NCBI RefSeq assembly: GCF_039523435.1
Contig: NZ_BAAAFH010000003.1
Span: 1-64,000, forward strand
DNA: 64,000 bases
Direction: 5' to 3'
Origin: Wandonia haliotis
GTDB lineage: Bacteria > Bacteroidota > Bacteroidia > Flavobacteriales_D > Crocinitomicaceae
Part shown: positions 26,012 to 35,451 of the stretch, piece by piece
How positions within the stretch are numbered: position 1 is the first letter of the stretch
Layout: the number at the start of each line of letters is the position of its first letter
Program-made: the position numbers and the translations under genes
Notes under the pieces: model-generated
Told to the model about the DNA's origin: nothing
Seen by the model: the letters and a program-made list of their open reading frames with translations, nothing else
Databases searched by the model: none

Positions 26012-27337
26012 TTATAATAATTCATTTGCAAGATTAGCCAGCTCAGACCGCTCTCCCTTCTCCAGTTTAATGTGTGCAAAGAGTTCCTGACCTCTTAACC
26101 GGTCAATCAGATAGGTCATTCCGTTACTGTGTTCGTCCAGATACGGAGAATCAATCTGATGAATATCTCCCGTAAAGATGATCTTCGTTCCTTCTCCTGC
26201 CCGGGTAATAATCGTCTTGATCTCGTGTGGTGTAAGGTTTTGTGCTTCGTCTACAATAAAAATGATATTGGACAAACTTCTTCCCCGGATAAACGCAAGC
26301 GGAGTTATTACGATTTTACCACTCTCCTGCATTTCGACGATCGCCTTATGCTTCTTTTCATTCTCTCCAAAATGCGATTTAATAAACTTTAAATTGTCCC
26401 ACAGTGGCTCCATGTAAGGTCCGATTTTATCATTTGCATCTCCCGGCAGGAAACCAATTTCTTTATTACTCAATGGGACAATCGGGCGCGCCAGAATAAC
26501 CTGATGATATAATTTATGCTGTTCGAGCGCACAAGCAAGGGCTAAGAGCGTTTTTCCCGTTCCTGCCACCCCCTGTAGGGTTACCAACTTCACATTCGGA
26601 TTCATCAAGGCATTTACTGCAAACGCCTGTTCCGCATTTTTGGGTTTAATTCCATATACAAACTCCTTTTCTACGCGTTCAATTCGTTGTGAAAAAGGAT
26701 TAAAATAGGCCAGAGAAGATGATTTACCATTCTTCAGAACATAGTATCCGTTGTTTTCTTTGTGATTGCCCAAAACATCGAGGTTTTCTGTAAATCCTTT
26801 GGTAAATAATTCACGGATCAATTCCGAATCCAGTCCGTCAATTGTCTTCAGACTTCCCTCTACGATATCGACATCCTCTACCTTATCCGTTTCATAATTC
26901 TCAGCTATAAGTCCCAAAGCTTTTGCTTTAATCCGCAAATTCACATCCTTGGAAACCAGGATAACATCCTTACGGGGCTCCTGCTCTTTCAATGTAAGCC
27001 CTGCATTAATGATTTTGTGGTCGTTCTTCCCGACAGCATAAATTTGCTCTGCATCCAGTTCCTGTTGCGTATTGTCGAGGACAATTTTGAACATTCCCTT
27101 ATTCTTCCCGAGCGGTATCCATTCCCGGAGACTCGCACTTCCCGATAATTTATCTATAAAACGAATGACTTCCCTGGCGGAAAAGTTCTTCGTTTCATTA
27201 CCTACTTTAAATTTATCCAACTCTTCCAGAACAGTAATCGGTATAGCAACCCAATGTTTATCAAAATTTGAAATTGCCTGGTGATCGTGTAACAGCACTG
27301 AGGTATCCAACACGAAAATTTTCTGTTTTCTTGCCAT
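26012..27337 (-). CDS. phoH: PIN domain - PhoH-like ATPase (YlaK family)
   Basis: A 441-aa two-domain protein. An N-terminal PIN ribonuclease-type domain (about 1-150) has conserved acidic residues in VLDTSVLLHD and VSKDVNLRIKAKALG. A PhoH ATPase domain follows (about 215-441), with Walker A GVAGTGKTLLA and Walker B IIFIVDEAQNLTPHE. PIN-PhoH (PhoH2/YlaK) proteins are RNA-active ATPases, some shown elsewhere to act as RNA helicase-nucleases. It stops close to a terminator; no exact TAnnTTTG is visible upstream. Confidence 0.9.
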   Translation of the reverse strand: MARKQKIFVLDTSVLLHDHQAISNFDKHWVAIPITVLEELDKFKVGNETKNFSAREVIRFIDKLSGSASLREWIPLGKNKGMFKIVLDNTQQELDAEQIYAVGKNDHKIINAGLTLKEQEPRKDVILVSKDVNLRIKAKALGLIAENYETDKVEDVDIVEGSLKTIDGLDSELIRELFTKGFTENLDVLGNHKENNGYYVLKNGKSSSLAYFNPFSQRIERVEKEFVYGIKPKNAEQAFAVNALMNPNVKLVTLQGVAGTGKTLLALACALEQHKLYHQVILARPIVPLSNKEIGFLPGDANDKIGPYMEPLWDNLKFIKSHFGENEKKHKAIVEMQESGKIVITPLAFIRGRSLSNIIFIVDEAQNLTPHEIKTIITRAGEGTKIIFTGDIHQIDSPYLDEHSNGMTYLIDRLRGQELFAHIKLEKGERSELANLANELL

Positions 27338-27545
27338 AAGCCATCCTTTTTGTTTCTTAACAAGGTAATCAGTTTTTACACCTCACCGACCCGGCAAAAA
27401 TTCAACTATACACAAATACATGTTAATACATCAACTCAAATAACTGGAAAAAAGGAGGTTGACTAATTCTGTAAAACAATTTAATAACAATTGAGTAATA
27501 CTGAGCAAACAGAAGGTCTGCTCCCAAAAAACACACGAATTTTTC

Positions 27546-28136
27546 TTATAACTTTTCGACCGATCGGATCGTTTTGACCATGGTCTCAATAATCGGTTTA
27601 TGGTATCCTTCATCCCGACTGCGCAGCACGTAGGTAATTCCATCTATCTCTTTCGTTCCGTAACAATGATATGTGATATGCTCTGCTCCTACTGCCTCAG
27701 CTTCTGCTGATGATTTTCCGGAATAACTTAACGTGCGTTTATACATAATCAAGTCCGGCTCGTCGATACTGTACTCTATTGTATAAAAACGAATACGCGA
27801 AAGCCGGTCCTTCTCTTCCTGCACCATGCTTTTTTCATTTCCGTAATCTTCGATTTGCATAGTAAAATTCGGACCAATGATAATCTCCCACTTAAAATCA
27901 CCGTCTTCGTGCAGTATCTCCGGTTCAACAGCAGCCCCGATATTTGAGGTCTGATCCGGTAACATAATAAGAGCAGGAATTCCATAGTCGCGTAACGATT
28001 TCCCCTCAAATTCAGAGTAATCAATCTCATCCGGATTGGTTTCAATTCTCTCTCCCGAATTATCAGCATCAGCAGTACAGGAAAAAAAACCGAACAGGAG
28101 AAGCCCTAGAAAGACACTATGGATTAGTGATTTCAT
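27546..28136 (-). CDS. Lipoprotein of unknown function
   Basis: A 196-aa lipoprotein (lipobox GFFSC, Cys at about 20) with an acidic mature N-terminus (TADADNSGERIETNPDEID). The rest, including the segment KSLRDYGIPALIMLPDQTS, is strand-rich. It resembles Bacteroidota hypothetical lipoproteins rather than a named family. Monocistronic with a textbook promoter; divergent from the 28278 gene. Confidence 0.65.
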   Translation of the reverse strand: MKSLIHSVFLGLLLFGFFSCTADADNSGERIETNPDEIDYSEFEGKSLRDYGIPALIMLPDQTSNIGAAVEPEILHEDGDFKWEIIIGPNFTMQIEDYGNEKSMVQEEKDRLSRIRFYTIEYSIDEPDLIMYKRTLSYSGKSSAEAEAVGAEHITYHCYGTKEIDGITYVLRSRDEGYHKPIIETMVKTIRSVEKL

Positions 28137-28153
28137 AGTTTAACATGTTTGTA

Positions 28154-28183
28154 CAAATATAAGCTATTCCACTTTTTTTCCAA
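28154..28183 (-). promoter_or_regulatory. Complete -33/-7 promoter of the 196-aa lipoprotein gene
   Basis: The minus strand reads TTG (28181-28183), 19 bases, TATATTTG (28154-28161), matching the Bacteroidota consensus with correct spacing. It argues against a plus-strand start at 28149 for the neighbouring gene. Confidence 0.7.
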
Positions 28184-28251
28184 ACAAGTTCAGGAAAAAC
28201 TACGAGCCCTTTGCCAAAGCAAACTTTTACTACAGACGATTCTCTTTTTCG

Positions 28252-28259
28252 TATATTTG
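28252..28259 (+). promoter_or_regulatory. -7 element of the 28278 operon
   Basis: TATATTTG (TAnnTTTG) is 18 bases before the ATG at 28278 and supports that start. The -33 region has TTTTA instead of TTG. Confidence 0.45.
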
Positions 28260-28277
28260 AAAATATGCCCTGTACTT

Positions 28278-29174
28278 ATGAAAGATTCCCGAAAACTCTT
28301 CCTGTCAGTCATTCAACTGAACTTATTGGTTCTACTCTTTCATTGTACGATCAACGCTAACGCACAATCTGACACGACGGATCGCAGTTTCCTGTTGGAA
28401 ACCTCCGGTATTCGATCCACCTATCGCGATTTAGCAACTTCACCTCTCTATTACACCGGTTATGGGCTTTCCCTCGGACTGGGATGGGATTGGAAAAAGA
28501 AACAAAGTGAGTCTTCTGTCTTTTTTGATCTTTCAGGAAGTATACTTCGTTCCGTATCACCGGAGTCTAACCTCATTCCTTCTATCACCAGAAGTTACAT
28601 GGCTTCCGCAAACTTCTTTACCGAGTATCTCAGAAGAATTCCTCTGCAAAACAACAGGTGGCGACTATTTTTAGGTGGTTCTTCGAACCTTTCACTTCCA
28701 TTCAGGTACAATCCGTCACTTGGAAACAGTGCATTAGGAGCAGATCCCCTGCTCAATCTTATGGGAGCAGGAAGAGTTCGATTTGATGTTTCACGAAAAG
28801 AAGAACGAACCTTCTCTTTCTGGTTAATCTCCCGACAACTTGTCCCGGTACGGAGGTATTTTCAATTGGATCTTCATGCTGGTCTGTTCAATTTTAACTA
28901 CAGACCCGGATATGCCTATACGTACGATGCTTCCATTCAGGGAAATGATACCCGCTTATTAAATTACTATTTTGATAATTACAAGTGGTCACTCAACGGT
29001 TGGCGCATACAAACCCGGCTTTCTTTCTTTCGCGAATCCCAAACCGGGAATGGTTTTCAGCTCTTTTATGCCTGGGAGGCTACTGTAGCCAAAGGAAGAT
29101 TTGAGCCTCTGGCTCTGGCAATACACAAAATAGGTATCCGGTTAAATGTTCAACGAAAACCCCGAATAAAATGA
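28278..29174 (+). CDS. Putative outer-membrane or periplasmic protein
   Basis: A 298-aa protein with signal peptide (residues 1-30, cleavage after NANA). The mature part alternates hydrophobic and polar residues with many aromatic strand ends (RLFLGGSSNLSLPFRYN, WRIQTRLSFFRESQ) and ends in short strands, as in beta-barrel proteins. No family recognised. The ATG at 28278 is used because the longer frame starting at 28149 would precede the promoter. It overlaps the following S41 gene by ATGA, so the two are translationally coupled. Confidence 0.65.
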   Translation: MKDSRKLFLSVIQLNLLVLLFHCTINANAQSDTTDRSFLLETSGIRSTYRDLATSPLYYTGYGLSLGLGWDWKKKQSESSVFFDLSGSILRSVSPESNLIPSITRSYMASANFFTEYLRRIPLQNNRWRLFLGGSSNLSLPFRYNPSLGNSALGADPLLNLMGAGRVRFDVSRKEERTFSFWLISRQLVPVRRYFQLDLHAGLFNFNYRPGYAYTYDASIQGNDTRLLNYYFDNYKWSLNGWRIQTRLSFFRESQTGNGFQLFYAWEATVAKGRFEPLALAIHKIGIRLNVQRKPRIK

Positions 29175-30172
29175 GTCGATTAGCTATTATAGTAGTATTC
29201 ACACTTGCAGGGTTAACTTTCTCCTGCGAAAAAGTGCTGTTCGGGCCGGATAAAGCAACAACGAATCCCTATGCCAACTTCGATTACCTTTGGGACGAAG
29301 TAGACAAAAAGTACAGTTATTTTGTATTGAAAAGTGTAGACTGGAATGCCATCAGAACACATTACCGCAGTCAATTGTATGAAGGAATGGGAGAAGAGGA
29401 ACTTTTTTCCGTGCTCGCTTCTATGCTAAATCAACTCAGAGATGATCACACCAACCTTATCTCCCCTTTTTCTGTTTCCGTTTACACACAACCCCAACAA
29501 GCCAATCTTAATTTTCACCCGACTACTGTGTGGGAAAATTATATAGATGAACGAATCCTGACCGGATCATTTCAACATGGTAATATTACCGGGAAAAACA
29601 TTGGATATGTTCGTTATTCTTCCTTCTCCAATGCTGTTTCCAATGCACATCTCTATTATATTTTCAATACATACGCCAATGCCAGGGGAATCATACTCGA
29701 TCTGCGGGAAAACGGTGGGGGGAACAGCCTCAACGTGGGAACCTTATTGAGTGCCTTTTCCTTATCTGAAATACAAGTAGGTTCTTTTATCACCAGAAAT
29801 GGTCCTGAGCACACTGATTTTAGTTCTCCGGAACCCTTTATGGTCTCTGCCGGAAGCATTGTATATACCAAACCTGTTGTCGTACTCATTGACAAAGGCT
29901 CCTATAGTGCTACAACCATGTTTGCCCTTGGAACAAAAGCGATGCCGGGCATCACTCTCGTCGGAGATACAACCGGAGGAGGTGGAGGACTTCCGAACGG
30001 CGGACAACTCCCGAATGGCTGGAGTTATCGCTTCAGTATTAGTCAGCTTCTGGATCTTGTAGGCAACAGCTATGCTGAATCCGGTGTTCCTCCGGATATA
30101 CTTGCAGACTTTGACTGGTCTGATCTTTCTAAAGATGAAATCCTGGATCAGGCAATTCTGACTTTTGAATAA
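29171..30172 (+). CDS. S41 family peptidase lipoprotein
   Basis: A 333-aa lipoprotein (lipobox LTFSC, Cys at about 19). It has the S41 (tail-specific protease) core: a DDHTNL segment near residues 92-97, ARGIILDLRENGGGNSLN, and the catalytic serine region DKGSYSATTMFALGTKAMP. There is no PDZ domain of normal form. Probably a periplasmic serine protease anchored to the envelope. Coupled to the upstream barrel-like gene and 21 bases from the downstream gene, so a three-gene operon. Confidence 0.85.
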   Translation: MSRLAIIVVFTLAGLTFSCEKVLFGPDKATTNPYANFDYLWDEVDKKYSYFVLKSVDWNAIRTHYRSQLYEGMGEEELFSVLASMLNQLRDDHTNLISPFSVSVYTQPQQANLNFHPTTVWENYIDERILTGSFQHGNITGKNIGYVRYSSFSNAVSNAHLYYIFNTYANARGIILDLRENGGGNSLNVGTLLSAFSLSEIQVGSFITRNGPEHTDFSSPEPFMVSAGSIVYTKPVVVLIDKGSYSATTMFALGTKAMPGITLVGDTTGGGGGLPNGGQLPNGWSYRFSISQLLDLVGNSYAESGVPPDILADFDWSDLSKDEILDQAILTFE

Positions 30173-30193
30173 TCACCTGTAAACTGATAACTT

Positions 30194-30784
30194 ATGATAC
30201 GACTTTATCTGACTTTTGTACTGCTTGTAAGTTGCTTTTCTTTCGGACAAACGACTTCTCTTCTGGAGGAAATCAACCAACGTCAGGTACAACAAACCCG
30301 TAACGGTATGATCTCATTAAACGCATGGGCAGGAGCAAATTTGCTCTCCGGTGGAATTGGTTTTTACACAACTTCAGGTGATACCCGATATTTTCATCAG
30401 ATGAATGCATTCTGGAATGTTGTGAATCTTGGAATTGCGATACCCGGAATCATCGGAACCTACAAAAAAAGTTCGGAGCTAACCTTTGAATCTGTTTACA
30501 AAAGACAAAAACAGCTGGAAACTATTTATCTGTTTAATGCCGGATTAGATGTTGGTTATATGGCAACGGGCTGGGCTTTATTCAATTTTGGAAACACAAA
30601 AACCGGTGAGCTACGCCATCGTTTCAGGGGATACGGACAATCACTTGTATTACAGGGTGGATATCTCCTTATTTATGATCTGGTTATGTTTGCTCTCTTT
30701 AAAAAATCAGGTAAAAAACTGGATACTGTGTGGAAAAATGTCACAATAACACCAACAGGTATGGGAATGATTATCTCATTCTGA
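30194..30784 (+). CDS. Membrane protein of unknown function (DUF6992-like)
   Basis: A 196-aa protein with signal peptide or first helix (1-18) and three to four further hydrophobic stretches. The segments MISLNAWAGANLLSGGIGF, FHQMNAFWNVVNLGIA and LFNAGLDVGYMATGWAL are the recurring pattern of a Bacteroidota-specific family (I believe DUF6992). Last gene of the 28278-30784 operon, six bases from the convergent exoprotein gene stop. Confidence 0.6.
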   Translation: MIRLYLTFVLLVSCFSFGQTTSLLEEINQRQVQQTRNGMISLNAWAGANLLSGGIGFYTTSGDTRYFHQMNAFWNVVNLGIAIPGIIGTYKKSSELTFESVYKRQKQLETIYLFNAGLDVGYMATGWALFNFGNTKTGELRHRFRGYGQSLVLQGGYLLIYDLVMFALFKKSGKKLDTVWKNVTITPTGMGMIISF

Positions 30785-30790
30785 CCTTTC

Positions 30791-33700
30791 TTATTTTTTA
30801 ATGATACGTGCCACTTTTGTTTCTTCCTCTCCCTTGAGGTAAATAGTATACGTCCCTTGTGACCAACTGTCCGTATTTATCGTAAAGGTTGTCAATCCTT
30901 CGGGAAGAGATGCGTTATTGACCAGGCGATACACCAATCTACCCCCGGCATCGTAAATAAGCAGATCAATTACTTCTTCTGCCGGCATAATTACCTTTAC
31001 AATAAGGTCTGTCTCAACAGGGTTTGGATACGGTAACAAAAGTATTGCTTCCTCACCTAAAACATTTTGACACAATTCATTATTCTGCGGTCTTTCATCT
31101 TCAAGCCCCGCGGGAAGAACAATGCGGGCTTCTGCACAAATGTATCGCTCTGTTTCAGTATCCATATTAACCGGTTCCGAACTTGTTGAAGGGAAAATGA
31201 ACATTTCTGTTTCTCCGGGACGCAACTCGCCTACCCAAACAGCCTTCAAAGGTAGATTATCTGTCATTCTTACTATTACATCAGAACGTGTGATCGTAGA
31301 AGAACCTTTGTTGCTTAATTCCACACCTATAGTCTGATCACCAAACTGATCTGTATACGTATAGAGGTTAGTAACCGCAAGATCCGTTATGGCTTCATAA
31401 ATACGCATACTATCCACCAATGTGTCTGCACAACCAAAACTGTTGGTTACAATCAGAACAACTTCGATCGTATCGTCAATATAACTTTCATCAAAGGTTA
31501 CTACCGGGTTACTATCCGATCCGGAATAGAAACCTCCTATTGTCCATGTTACTCCTTCGTCACCTGTGCTTTCATTATTGAACGCTATCGGGAGTCCTGC
31601 TAAAAGAGGTTCAGGATTTGTACTAAAATCAGCAGCAAGCGCCGGATTCGTCGTGATCGTAGTAATCTCAGTGTGCTGACAACCAAACTGAGAAACAACT
31701 GTCTGACGTACCTGTTGTGTTCCTGGGTTGACAAAAGTATGCGCTACTTCATCACCATTCACCGGATTTTCGGCATTAAACTGCCAGGTTACAAATGCAA
31801 CGTTTCCGTCCGGAACAATAGACTGATCGGTAAACACCGTTGGCAATTGCGCACAGGAAGTCCCAAGTGTATAATCCGGCTGAGGTAACGCATGGACTTT
31901 CATTAGTTGTGTAAGCGATTGCTGACACCCGTTATTGGCATTTACGGTAAGTGTAATATCAAAACTGCCTGCGTTAACATACAAACGGGAAGGACTAAAT
32001 TGTGTTGATGTAGCTCCCGCCCCTAATTGCCATTGTGCTGAAGAAATCAAATACGGAGTTTCTATCGTGCTCTGGTTGGTGAACGTCACTGTTTGTCCCT
32101 GGCAGACCTCGCTAAACGTAAAATCCACCTGTGGCGAAGGAAGTATCGTGATCGCTTGTTGTATCGTATCCCGGCAACCATTTACATCCTCTCCTCTCAA
32201 CGTTACCGTGTAATTACCAAATCCGTCAAAAACATGTGTTGGGTTTTCTCCTGTCGCTGTATTATCTGCACCACTTGAAGGGTCTCCAAAATCCCATTGC
32301 CAATCACTCATCAATGTAAGGGACGTTTGTGAAGCAGCAAAAGCAATCGGATCGGATTGACACTCATTCGTACTTGTAAAATCCAATACCGGCTTTTGAT
32401 ACACTTCCACAGCAACCTGTCCGGTGTTTTCACAACCTGCATCTGTTGTTACCGTCAGTATTACGTCAACTATCCCATAGCTCGAATACGCATGCATTCC
32501 GGATGATGTAACCGATCCTGTTGCATCACCAAAATTCCAATCCCAACCGACAATCGTCGAACCATCCGTAGTATAACTCTCATCTGTATAGGGAAAATCC
32601 TCTAACTCACAATAAGACGGATCAACTCCAATTTGTACTACCGGCGCATCCCCCACAATCGTTACCGTGATATTATCTGTTGCAACGCATCCGTTAGCGT
32701 TATACGAAGTAAGACTATAATTTCCGGTAGTATTTACTACAATAGACGGGGTTGTCTCAGAAGTATTCCATAGATAGGATTCTGTTTCAGCAGTTCCGCT
32801 TACCAGACCTATACTATTTCCTGAACATAGGCTTACATCCGGTCCAAGGCTTACTGTAGTAGCGTATGTGTCTTCCTCAAATTCGATAGAAGGGAATGTT
32901 TTCGAGCAACTATTCGTATCAGTTACGGTGACAAAGTATGCACCATGTGTGTTAACATCAATACTTTCCGTTGTTTCTCCTGTTGACCACTCATACGTAT
33001 AATACATTCCCAGATTGGCGCTCCAAGTTACGGACGAACCAGGGCAAAACAATGTAGAATTTGGTTGTGAAATTGTAGGATAAGAAATTTCAAACGTGTC
33101 TCTATCAACATAGCCATATATGTTTGTAGCTTCTACCCAATAAGTCCCAGGTGTGTTAAAAGTTGCTTCATGGGTTGTAGAACCATTACTCCACAAGTAA
33201 TCTGTGTAGATATTTGGAATGAAAACTGTTGTATCACAAAACCCATAATCAACCTCTATATCATCGATATCAATGTAAGAAATATATTCGCTTGGAAAAT
33301 ACCTGTATCTAAAATAATTTTCAACTTCAAATTGTTCCTGATTGTTTAAATATCGATTATATAATAATAATTCAACAATCTCTCCATTAAGTGTTTGGAC
33401 TGCATCACCAAGGGCACCAACTGTATATCCATTAGCAGTATGTGTATTAACAAGGTTGTTTGTTGTGCCTGTTTGAATTCCATCAAAAAAGTAACGGGTT
33501 ACCACAGATGAGTCATTACTTGTTAAGACAGAGTAGTAATGATATTCATTATTTTGAACGACTGGGTCAAAAACAACGGAGTTTGAAGTCCCTTGGGGCC
33601 AATATCTAAATTTACCGTCACCCTGACCAGACAAACCAAAAGAAAAATTATTTCCAATAGGAGTATTTCTATAGATCCAATTATAACTCTTCCTGCCGTT

Positions 33701-34045
33701 TATACGAATAACACACATCAAGGTGTAGTCTGTAATCTCACCCAAACTACCCGTACCATTCATAAAATCATTGAACCCATCAAAAATAACTGTGGGATGA
33801 CCAGTAATTGCAGCTTCGCTATTGTTATAAAGAGGTCGCTTATCATTTACCGATTGATTAGCATGGTACTCGTTCCCACTTAAATCATAGAGCTGAATAA
33901 CCCGTGTTTCAGACACATCTAGTTCTACGCTATCAGATCGCAACCATAAAGTTAGGCTATCAATGGTAGAAGGAATCATATCGTTTTGACCGAAACAATT
34001 AACTAAAGCAAAAAAAATAGTAATTAGAAGAAAGACGATTCGCAT
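30791..34045 (-). CDS. Large secreted PKD-repeat protein with LamG-like N-terminus and type A T9SS sorting tail
   Basis: A 1084-aa protein. Signal peptide 1-19; LamG/concanavalin-like domain at about 25-240 (LTLWLRSDSVELD, FDGFNDFMNGTG, YFFDGIQTG); Ig-like repeats at about 265-470 (YLWSNGSTT, YEWSTGETT, YLWNTSETT); five or so PKD domains at about 470-850 (GWDWNFGDATGS, DWQWDFGDPSSG). It ends with a type A T9SS signal (PYPNPVETDLIVKV to YTIYLKGEEETKVARIIKK). Likely an adhesin or glycan-binding surface protein. The first ~330 codons are markedly AT-richer than the rest and match the adjoining polysaccharide locus. No exact TAnnTTTG upstream. Confidence 0.86.
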   Translation of the reverse strand: MRIVFLLITIFFALVNCFGQNDMIPSTIDSLTLWLRSDSVELDVSETRVIQLYDLSGNEYHANQSVNDKRPLYNNSEAAITGHPTVIFDGFNDFMNGTGSLGEITDYTLMCVIRINGRKSYNWIYRNTPIGNNFSFGLSGQGDGKFRYWPQGTSNSVVFDPVVQNNEYHYYSVLTSNDSSVVTRYFFDGIQTGTTNNLVNTHTANGYTVGALGDAVQTLNGEIVELLLYNRYLNNQEQFEVENYFRYRYFPSEYISYIDIDDIEVDYGFCDTTVFIPNIYTDYLWSNGSTTHEATFNTPGTYWVEATNIYGYVDRDTFEISYPTISQPNSTLFCPGSSVTWSANLGMYYTYEWSTGETTESIDVNTHGAYFVTVTDTNSCSKTFPSIEFEEDTYATTVSLGPDVSLCSGNSIGLVSGTAETESYLWNTSETTPSIVVNTTGNYSLTSYNANGCVATDNITVTIVGDAPVVQIGVDPSYCELEDFPYTDESYTTDGSTIVGWDWNFGDATGSVTSSGMHAYSSYGIVDVILTVTTDAGCENTGQVAVEVYQKPVLDFTSTNECQSDPIAFAASQTSLTLMSDWQWDFGDPSSGADNTATGENPTHVFDGFGNYTVTLRGEDVNGCRDTIQQAITILPSPQVDFTFSEVCQGQTVTFTNQSTIETPYLISSAQWQLGAGATSTQFSPSRLYVNAGSFDITLTVNANNGCQQSLTQLMKVHALPQPDYTLGTSCAQLPTVFTDQSIVPDGNVAFVTWQFNAENPVNGDEVAHTFVNPGTQQVRQTVVSQFGCQHTEITTITTNPALAADFSTNPEPLLAGLPIAFNNESTGDEGVTWTIGGFYSGSDSNPVVTFDESYIDDTIEVVLIVTNSFGCADTLVDSMRIYEAITDLAVTNLYTYTDQFGDQTIGVELSNKGSSTITRSDVIVRMTDNLPLKAVWVGELRPGETEMFIFPSTSSEPVNMDTETERYICAEARIVLPAGLEDERPQNNELCQNVLGEEAILLLPYPNPVETDLIVKVIMPAEEVIDLLIYDAGGRLVYRLVNNASLPEGLTTFTINTDSWSQGTYTIYLKGEEETKVARIIKK

Positions 34046-34157
34046 GATAAATGACTATTGAAAAGTAAAAATATGGAATTTATGCATCTGTTGCAAATGT
34101 TATATTAATCAAACATTAACAAAAGAATTTTGTAGTTGAATATTGAGTTTTAGATTT

Positions 34158-34186
34158 TTGCTTATAGTCAAATTATACTACATTTG
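34158..34186 (+). promoter_or_regulatory. Complete -33/-7 promoter of the polysaccharide locus
   Basis: TTG (34158-34160), 18 bases, TACATTTG (34179-34186): an exact consensus pair with correct spacing, 23 bases before the GTG start of the Wzt-like gene. Probably drives the run of same-strand, mostly overlapping genes to 42890. Confidence 0.7.
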
Positions 34187-34209
34187 GAGCAACTATTTAT
34201 TGCAACGCT

Positions 34210-35448
34210 GTGGAGAATTCAATAATATCAATTCAAAATGTTTCAAAAGAATATAATATTGGAAGCAGCAAATCAGCCTCTCTAAGAGAGTCATTGAGCC
34301 AATTTTCTAAACACAAATCATCCAAAGAGACATTTTTTGCCTTGAAAAGTATTAGCTTGGAGATACAACAAGGAGATGTTATAGGCATAATTGGTAAAAA
34401 TGGTGCAGGTAAGAGTACACTTTTAAAAGTTCTATCACAAATTACTAAACCAAGCAAAGGAAGAATTGAAATTTCTGGACGCGTTGCATCACTACTTGAA
34501 GTTGGAACGGGATTTCACCCTGAATTAACCGGACGTGAAAACATTTTTCTGAATGGAACAATTCTGGGAATGACTCGCAAAGAGGTAAAGGAAAAGTTTG
34601 ATGAAATTGTTACCTTTTCTGGTGTAGAACAGTTTATTGACACACCCGTAAAGCATTACTCATCAGGAATGTACGTGCGATTAGCTTTTGCTGTAGCCGC
34701 TCATTTGGAGCCAGAGGTATTAATCATTGATGAGGTTTTGGCTGTAGGTGATGCCGAGTTCCAAAAAAAGTGTCTCGGAAAAATGAAAGACGTGGCTAAA
34801 CATGGTCGCACCGTTTTATTTGTTAGTCACGACCTTGGTGCAGTTAGCTCACTATGTAATAAAGGTGTATATCTAAAAAATGGTACCATTGCTTTTAAAG
34901 GTGAAATAAATGATGTAATTAGCGCATATACAAATGATAGTACTAATGATGCGTTAGCAGCAAAAATATATTCCAAAGAAGATAAGTTTGTCGAATTTGA
35001 TGGCTCTGTTGATCTACTAGAATTGTCGCTGATTAACACGAATCTAAAAACTATTACAGCAGCAAAAATTGATGAAAAGATAGGTATTAAGATTAGATAC
35101 AAACTTAACAGAGATTTTACACATCAACCCATTCCAAATATTCACTTTAGTCACAATTTAGGCGGAAAGTTATTTGTTTCGATTGCGAATATTGATTCGG
35201 AGGCTAGTGACAGTTCAGGGATAAAAGAAATGATTGTGTGGATACCGGCAAACTTTTTAAATGCAGGTTATTACAGCGTGGGGGTAGCTATAAGCACTCT
35301 TAATCCGGTAAACGTTCATGTGGCAGATTATGAGGGTATTTCTTTTGAAATAATCGATGATCTAAATTCGGAAGTGCGGAATGGATACACAGGTAAGCTT
35401 GATGGTTATTTACGCCCAAAGCTTGAATGGGAAAAAACGATTATCTAG
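34210..35448 (+). CDS. Wzt-type polysaccharide ABC transporter ATP-binding protein
   Basis: A 412-aa protein: ABC ATPase domain (about 1-245) with Walker A GKNGAGKST, signature HYSSGMYVRLAFAVA, and Walker B EVLIIDEVLAVGD. The C-terminal Wzt-like carbohydrate-recognition domain is about 260-405. In known systems Wzt works with the permease Wzm to export finished O-antigen or teichoic chains, the C-terminal domain reading the chain's terminal modification. No Wzm permease is encoded beside it or elsewhere in this window. GTG start; first gene after a strong promoter, followed at 3 bases by rfbF. Confidence 0.9.
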   Translation: MENSIISIQNVSKEYNIGSSKSASLRESLSQFSKHKSSKETFFALKSISLEIQQGDVIGIIGKNGAGKSTLLKVLSQITKPSKGRIEISGRVASLLEVGTGFHPELTGRENIFLNGTILGMTRKEVKEKFDEIVTFSGVEQFIDTPVKHYSSGMYVRLAFAVAAHLEPEVLIIDEVLAVGDAEFQKKCLGKMKDVAKHGRTVLFVSHDLGAVSSLCNKGVYLKNGTIAFKGEINDVISAYTNDSTNDALAAKIYSKEDKFVEFDGSVDLLELSLINTNLKTITAAKIDEKIGIKIRYKLNRDFTHQPIPNIHFSHNLGGKLFVSIANIDSEASDSSGIKEMIVWIPANFLNAGYYSVGVAISTLNPVNVHVADYEGISFEIIDDLNSEVRNGYTGKLDGYLRPKLEWEKTII

Positions 35449-35451
35449 AAA

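Noticed and set aside
27431..27643. 70-codon minus-strand ORF downstream of the 196-aa lipoprotein
   Set aside because: It overlaps the real gene's 3' end in another frame and shows no signal or family pattern.
28149..28277. N-terminal extension of the 28278 gene
   Set aside because: It lies upstream of the -7 element at 28252-28259 and includes the divergent lipoprotein promoter; the ATG at 28278 begins a normal signal peptide.
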